The position numbers and the translations under genes were made by a program. From Charina bottae (Eukaryota > Chordata > Lepidosauria > Squamata > Charinaidae), in NCBI GenBank assembly GCA_023362775.1, contig JALMGJ010000008.1, positions 39,489,001 to 39,553,000 on the forward strand: 64,000 nt of DNA. Reading direction: 5' to 3'. The notes beneath the pieces are model-generated. The model was not told the origin of the DNA. It saw only the letters and a program-made list of their open reading frames with translations, and ran no database searches. Position 1 is the stretch's first letter. The number at the start of each line of letters is the position of its first letter. Of this stretch, positions 58,098 to 64,000 are shown piece by piece.

Positions 58098-59891
58098 AAG
58101 AATATTTGTAGCTCAGGGTTGAACTGTGGAGTCCTTGGTGTTCTCTGAGCCTTGTTGTTTCCTTGCAGACGTCTCATTGCCCGACTAGGCAACATCCTCA
58201 GTGTGAAAAGCCAAATCCAAAAACGCTAGAGAATTCCTGGAAGCTTGGCACTCAGACAAAGCAGCCATCAACAGACACATAGAGGTAAACAACATCTACA
58301 TACCATTCATAAGAGACAATAGAAAAGCCAAAAGACCAGAACACCTCCTTGCCAGCAATCAACACCCAGATATGCAAAGATTAACACCAGGATTAGCACC
58401 AGAGGAACAATCAAACAGCACAATATACCCTAATCAAGGACAATTAATTATTATTATAAATTAAGTAGAAAATCCAAGAAGGCAGACCACGATCTTTAAA
58501 AGGGCTCTATGGCACCAGCCATCCCCACGAGGAACTATTCCTGTTCCCATCCCACGCGAGGCGGCAAAACCAGGTCTTTAGGTTTTAGATTAAGTTATTG
58601 TATTAGAAAGGCTAGGTGACAAGGCTTGAATGCACAGAACCTCCTACAGCAGGGCTTTCCAAAGTTTTCCCGCGGCGACACACCAACCGCCATTGGTGTG
58701 TCGCCGCGGGAAAACCCGAAAGTGCCGCCGTTGCAGCAGCGCGCAAAAACCCGGAAGCGCTGCTGCCGCTTTCGGGTTTTTGCGCGCCGCCGTTGGTGTG
58801 TCGCTGCGGGAAAACCCGGAAGCGCTGATGATGATCAGCGCTTCCGGGTTGTGTGGCAACACACCAGACTGTGTGTGGCGACACACTTTTGTGTCGCGAC
58901 ACACACACACAGTTTGGAAAGCTCTGTCCTACAGCCTTAATTAATTTGTATAAACAGAGATGCTTATCTCTTCTGAAATTAATTCAGCAAATGTCTTGAA
59001 ATGCATAAGGGGGGAAGGAGCAGCAATCTACTTGCCTATCACCATAAAATACATTTTTCTACCTTGAACAAAAGAGGGGTTGGTGTTATGTTGGCCTCTA
59101 TTGCTGAATAAAAAGTGCATTGATGTTATTAAAGAGAAAGCAGTGGAATTAATCCCAGGTGGGTTGTATTCCGCATCTTAGATTGACGGCAAACATTCAG
59201 ATTCAGCCCCTTTGCATAAGGTAACACATAACGATTTGATGCCACAGAATGCAGAGGACAGCTTTAAAAAGTATTCACTATGTGTCACTCTTCATTCCAG
59301 GTCCACATTAGGGCACCACGGCAATATGAACGAAAAGAATATTTGTAGCTCAGGGTTGAACTGTGGAGTCCTTGGTGTTCTCTGAGCCTTGTTGTTTCCT
59401 TGCAGACGTCTCATTGCCCGACTAGGCAACATCCTCAGTGTGAAAAGCCAAATCCAAAAACGCTAGAGAATTCCTGGAAGCTTGGCACTCAGACAAAGCA
59501 GCCATCAACAGACACATAGAGGTAAACAACATCTACATACCATTCATAAGAGACAATAGAAAAGCCAAAAGACCAGAACACCTCCTTGCCAGCAATCAAC
59601 ACCCAGATATGCAAAGATTAACACCAGGATTAGCACCAGAGGAACAATCAAACAGCACAATATACCCTAATCAAGGAACTATTAACTCAGTCAATCAACC
59701 AAGCAGCAAACAACAGCCCAATCAAGGAACTCCTAAGGGGAGAACAACACCTCCACCAACACAAGCAGGACAAGCCATGGGATATAAACAGAGAGAAGTC
59801 CCACTCCCTTTTCGCACTGAAGATGTTGCCTAGTCTGACAATGAAACATCTGCAAGAAAACAACAAGGCTCAGAGAGCACCAAGGACTCCA
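58098..59891 (+). mobile_element. Penelope-like element remnant, enlarged by the tandem duplication
   Basis: 13-bp direct repeat CAATATGAACGAA at 58085-58097 and 59892-59904. Inverted ends at 58126-58207 and 59811-59891 carry hammerhead-like motifs that are degenerate (GAGAC in the left copy, a stem II mismatch in the right copy). Inside, a plus frame reads LEAWHSDKAAINRHIE and continues to a stop at 59831-59833, a C-terminal Penelope-type ORF tail. Without the duplicated 1237 bp the element is about 557 bp. Confidence 0.7.
58650..58926. mobile_element. CpG-rich hAT MITE, copy 3
   Basis: Copy created by the tandem duplication, not a separate insertion: its TCCTACAG flanks (58642-58649, 58927-58934) are the same as for copy 2. 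Confidence 0.92.
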
Positions 59892-59904
59892 CAATATGAA
59901 CGAA

Positions 59905-60709
59905 GATACTGCAAAGGGAATGCCTTGGTTGCTTGTAAAATTAGGTTGGATCAGAGAACTTGCTATGCTGAACGATGCATAGAATATTCCAGAGTGCTTA
60001 TGACACCAGGCCTAAAAAGTAGATCAGCATTATTATCCCTGTATTGCAAATGGGAACCTTGTGGTGAAACAGATAATTGGTTTGCTTCAGTGTGTCTAAA
60101 GAGAGGAAAATAGGAAGCTTGATCACATTCTTCACAACAACATCAGACCTTTAGAAGATTTTGTTGTCCATCTAACAATGTTCTTTTCCCTCACTGACCT
60201 AAAGCCTAGCAAATGGTTTTTAGATGTTTTGCTTTGGAAATTCCTTTGATTATACTGGAGTGCTGTTGAATGGCCAAAATAAATGTTGCAATATAATACA
60301 GTTCCATGAAAAATCTCCAGGGCCAGATTAACTGCATCCTAGGAGGCTGAAGAAACTTGCTGATGGTTTGGCTGAAACTTGATTATTTTCTTTGAGATAT
60401 CCTGTAGAATGGCTGAAATGTCAAATGACTGAAGGAGATTAGCTGTCTCTATCTTCATCAAAGGGAAAAATTCAGGGAATTACAGAATCTGGAAAGATTC
60501 TTAAGCAGATCATAAAGGCATGAAGTTACAGAGTTAAAAAATGTATCAGGGACAACACCCAAAAAAGAGAAGACAATTTTTTTGGAAGTGTATATGTTAT
60601 TTTAAGAAGAAATACATACATTTTAATGCTTCTCCCCAAAATGATACTTATAGAGAACAAAGATAACTTATTAGGAAAAATATTGTTAATATTGCTCACG
60701 TGACGACAA
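59905..60709. other. Intergenic sequence, nothing recognised
   Basis: Unique-looking, AT-rich. Confidence 0.45.
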
Positions 60710-60830
60710 TACTTGAATATTTATTTATTTATTTAGCATATGGTATACATCGCCAGGGAGTCTACAATGTTTTTACACACGATAGATGTTCTGGCGCCAG
60801 CAGTTGCTAGTTCTTTGTTGCACTGGTGCA

Positions 60831-60846
60831 CCACAAGAGGGCGAGC
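60831..60846 (+). promoter_or_regulatory. CTCF-like motif
   Basis: CCACAAGAGGGCGAGC fits the CTCF core well. Sequence match only, inside the SINE. Confidence 0.35.
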
Positions 60847-60957
60847 TAGCTTTGCATCAGCTGGCCAGCAGCGTTCCTAGGGAAGTTGGCTCATCCGGGC
60901 TTTTTTCTCCACCGATCCTCCACCAATCGCGTCCAGGCAGATATAGCGCCAGTTCCT

Positions 60958-61485
60958 GCTCCCCACATAGAGCGCCACCAGCGTTCCCCCCCCACCGAAA
61001 TGGGGGTACCTATTTATCTACTTGCAGATGGTATGCCCCCACATAGAGCGCCACCAGCATTCCCCCCCACCGAAATGGGGGTACCTATTTATCTACTTGC
61101 AGATGGTATGCCCCCACATAGAGCGCCACCAGCGTTCCCCCCCACCGAAATGGGGGTACCTATTTATCTACTTGCAGATGGTATGCCCCCACATAGAGCG
61201 CCACCACCGTTCCCCCCCACCGAAATGGGGGTACCTATTTATCTACTTGCAGATGGTATGCCCCCACATAGAGCGCCACCAGCGTTCCCCCCCACCGAAA
61301 TGGGGGTACCTATTTATCTACTCGCAGATGGTATGCCCCCACATAGAGCGCCACCAGCGTTCCCCCCCACCGAAATGGGGGTACCTATTTATCTACTTGC
61401 AGATGGTATGCCCCCACATAGAGCGCCACCAGCGTTCCCCCCCACCGAAATGGGGGTACCTATTTATCTACTCGCAGATGGTATG
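60958..61485. repeat. 75-bp minisatellite, seven units
   Basis: GTATG marker at 61031, 61106, 61181, 61256, 61331, 61406 and 61481. The unit runs ACATAGAGCGCCACCAGC ... ATCTACTTGCAGATG. Units differ by single substitutions. Confidence 0.95.
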
Positions 61486-61749
61486 CTTTCAAACTGCTAG
61501 GTGGGCAGGAGCTGGGGACGAAATGACGGGAGCTCACTTCCATCACGCAGAGCTGGGCTCGAACCGTTGGAGTGTCTACCATTTCTGGCCGGCAAACTCC
61601 AACATCATTAAGCCACTGCGCCACTGCGTCCCCAGTACTTGAATAAATTTATAACTGCAGAGATTTTTAATCTCTTTTTTGTTGTGTTAATGCCACTGAG
61701 CTAATAAAAGATGGAGTTTAATTTTCAAATGTATTGCAATTACAAATCA

Positions 61750-61799
61750 ATAATAATAATAATAATAATAATAACAACAACAACAACAACAACAACAAC
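61750..61799. repeat. (AAT)n(AAC)n microsatellite
   Basis: AAT repeats switching to AAC repeats. Confidence 0.95.
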
Positions 61800-62305
61800 T
61801 AAATGTATCTCTTGTGTTGCATTTATTTTTACACTTCAGGAAGTACAGACAATTAAACAACAGACAACAGACTTTGCCTCTGAAGATGCCAGCCACAAAT
61901 AACCAACAGCTGTATTCATTTTGGGTTGATCGTCTTAACATCTTCAAAAACTTTGGACCCAAAGGATTAACTAGGCATTGGCACTATTGAAGTTCCTGTC
62001 CAAACCCACCAGCACAGTCCAGAAAAGCTACAATTTATTTGGCATAATCTGGGCAGAATGTAGAATGTAAACCTATGGATTATCTTTATGCTCAGTTATT
62101 GATGAATTGCTGAAATAGATGAATGAGGAATTATGTGCCACAGAAGTTCCCATAAGATTCATCAAATCCAGATCTCAAATCCTCTTCCACTATCCCCATT
62201 GTTCTCATCCATTAACTATGATAGACTTTGGAAGTTGATTTAACATTGTCAGGAAAGTGATGTTAGGTCCCCAGTGCTGCTACAAAAGGCAGAAATACAC
62301 AAGTA

Positions 62306-62400
62306 GGAAATTTATTTATTTATTATTTCAATTTTTAGAGTCATGTATTATTTCAAATAAATGACTCAGGGCAGCTCACGACAATTAAACTACACAACCC
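62306..62400 (-). repeat. LINE 3'-end-like fragment
   Basis: (TTTA)n, then AATGACTCAGGGCAGCTCACG, resembling a reversed L2/CR1-type 3' end. Confidence 0.4.
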
Positions 62401-62447
62401 CCCCCCCCAAAAAAAATATGTTTTCCATCTAGAAGAATATGCATTCA

Positions 62448-62724
62448 TGTGATGGAATCTGTCTCTGAGGGAGAAGGTGATGTTATGGAGATTGCGGGGA
62501 AGGATGAGGGGGCGCTTTCCAGGGTGAGAAGCACGTTCACAGCGTCGAAGACTTTGGGCGCCCATCCAAGAAGGTCAGGCCGGACCCACCTTAGAGTGCC
62601 TGGGGTTTTCCCCCAGAGAACTGCTTAGTGTGGCTTAGTTTGGCAAGATTCTGTGTAAGGTAGAACAATAAAGATCTAGAGCTTAATTCCGAGCTTCAGT
62701 GTTGTTCTTTGCCTAACCACGACA
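62448..62724 (+). mobile_element. Solo LTR, family A, second copy
   Basis: TGTGATGGAATC...CCACGACA, with AACAATAAAG as poly(A) signal. Duplication ATTCA (62443-62447) versus ATTCC (62725-62729). Same family as 19614-19906. Confidence 0.78.
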
Positions 62725-62729
62725 ATTCC

Positions 62730-63498
62730 AAACTTAATTCAAATTGTTTACACACTGTATTAAGGCTGCATTAATTATTTAATAAAGCACATTTGGTTCA
62801 AATTGAACAACATACTAAACCATAAGCCGTGGGGGGGGGTTATTGGGGGCTAAGGAGGCTCCAGAAGATGCAAAAAAGGGTCTTGGAGCTATACGTGCCC
62901 CCAGGGCTGAAGGTTAACTCCCCACCATAAACTTTGGTTTAATAACCACAAGGGTGGATGTGAACAATACGTTAAGCCACAACCACCTTGTGTGAATTCA
63001 TCCAGCCATCAGTTCAGAGAGAGATGTCCCATTCTTTGCAGTAGGAGCATCTCTCTCTGTGTGTGTACGTGTGTGGGGGTATAAAAACATCAAGATGGTG
63101 GCCATGACCATGTGATTGACAACTCATCGTTTTTTATATGTTTGAAGATTTACATGTTGGGGGTGAGAGGGAGACATTAGTTATTATTAATAGAAAAAGT
63201 AGATATTGAAAAAAGTTTGGTGGGCTTTGGCCAAAGACACCAGTTTCTTTGTGGCCTCCAAAAGATTACTCTGAAAGAACTTTGGTGCACCCCTGAAAGA
63301 AAAAAAATTCTGGCTTAGTGTGGCTATTTTTTTAAATGCACAATAGCATTTCACATTTTAAAAAGCTACTTCAAAAATTGCTCTTCTTGGGGCCGTGATG
63401 CAAGATGAAAAAAACGACTCCTCTCCTCAATTGTCACAGGCCAGCAATGAATTAATTCTCTTCACTATCTTTTTTTGTAAAAAAAAGCAGATTATACC
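62730..63498. other. Intergenic sequence, no gene seen
   Basis: An AACCATAAGCC / TTTGGTTTAATAACCAC repeat trace lies at about 62790-63000. Confidence 0.4.
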
Positions 63499-63900
63499 TA
63501 CGGTGACCATATTTTCTTGGAAAAAATAAAGGACAAACCTGAAAAAGGGGAAAAACTGAAAGCGGTTCATAAGAATAAAAAAATTAATTGTTTATGTTTA
63601 CAACTTTGCTTTACAAAGGAAAATTCAAGAGCAAAACCAAGAAAAACTTCAGGAAAACACATATTCTAAAAAAAAATCTAAAATCAAACAGTATATGTAA
63701 ATTTATTTTAATAAGACAATTGAATTTCCATATTTTTCACATGAATGCAAAAGACTGTGCATTAAGTGGTACCATTTGTACATTAAAACTTAAATGACCA
63801 AAATAAAGGACAAACATGAGTTTTTGAAAAATAAATAAATCTAAAGTACAGCTTTCTGAAATAAAGGACTGTCCTTTATAATAAAGGACGTATGGTCACT
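63499..63900. mobile_element. Terminal-inverted-repeat MITE
   Basis: Left end TACGGTGACCATAT and right end GTATGGTCACTGTA are inverted copies (one mismatch over 13). AATAAAGGAC recurs inside. The target duplication is unclear, so the superfamily is not assigned. Confidence 0.6.
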
Positions 63901-64000
63901 GTAATTATATCTGACACAATGACCAGGGTTCAGCAGTATGTGCTTTGCGCTGAAAAATGTTAAAATAAAAATAGAGATAGGTGTGTAAGTCCTGTATAAG

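Larger units (their letters stand above)
57204..59677. repeat. 1237-bp tandem duplication
   Basis: Unit 1 is 57204-58440 and unit 2 is 58441-59677. I saw no difference between them. Each unit holds part of the L2 end, a CpG-rich hAT MITE and the left part of a Penelope-like element. The duplication splits that element. Confidence 0.93.
60720..61635 (-). repeat. tRNA-derived SINE with internal 75-bp tandem array
   Basis: Minus-strand head TGGCGCAGTGGCTTAATG (A box) and GGTTCGAGCCC (B box). The tail at the left is an L2-like end with (TTTA)n. Duplication TACTTGAATA at 60710-60719 and 61636-61645. Relative of the SINEs at 34610 and 54578, from which it differs by the array. Confidence 0.8.

Noticed and set aside
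58650..58926. A third independent insertion of the CpG-rich MITE
   Set aside because: Its flanks equal those of copy 2 over 1.2 kb, so it came from tandem duplication.
60958..61485. Seven regular repeats resembling a CRISPR-like array
   Set aside because: The whole 75-bp unit repeats with no variable spacers, it lies in a SINE, and the genome is vertebrate.
60886..61642. Overlapping 204- and 206-codon + strand ORFs with 25-residue repeats
   Set aside because: They are a by-product of a 75-bp (25-codon) minisatellite inside a SINE; the array is open in more than one frame and has no start context or domain.

Overview
The window looks like nuclear DNA of a squamate reptile (lizard or snake). 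It holds one split vertebrate gene in a dense background of squamate-type repeats: Sauria-type tRNA SINEs with a Bov-B-like tail, Bov-B/RTE LINE, L2 and CR1 LINE ends, Penelope-like elements, 5S-derived SINEs, hAT MITEs, solo LTRs and an endogenous retrovirus (ERV). I see no prokaryotic genes, CRISPR array or plasmid features.

The gene is a stearoyl-CoA/acyl-CoA delta-9 desaturase on the + strand, best matched to SCD5. Five exons (223-436, 38978-39108, 41321-41526, 45617-45849, 46696-46886) join in frame with consensus splice sites into 324 residues. All ten residues expected to bind the two metal ions are present. Intron 1 is about 38.5 kb. A long 3' UTR probably ends near an AATAAA at 49470.

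Intron 1 carries an antisense gammaretrovirus-type ERV (22629-33965) arranged LTR-internal-LTR-internal-LTR, with one 4-bp target duplication at its outer edges. Each internal part has a tRNA-Pro primer site, a leader with two related hairpins, broken gag, an integrase tail and a broken Env TM. Protease, reverse transcriptase and most of SU are missing. About 1.4 kb of unassigned sequence lies where they should be. The two internals differ by one T in a homopolymer as far as I could see. Intron 1 also holds hAT MITEs with exact 8-bp duplications, solo LTRs, a Sauria-type SINE with an internally triplicated core, and a tRNA-type SINE.

Downstream of SCD5 (49.5-64 kb) I see no protein-coding gene. 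This part holds a Penelope-like insertion with an 87-bp inverted repeat carrying hammerhead-ribozyme-like motifs, L2 ends, a (GGAAA)n array, a 1237-bp tandem duplication that caught a hAT MITE and part of a second Penelope-like element, a SINE with seven 75-bp internal repeats, a solo LTR and a terminal-inverted-repeat MITE. All calls come from reading the sequence; no database search was run.
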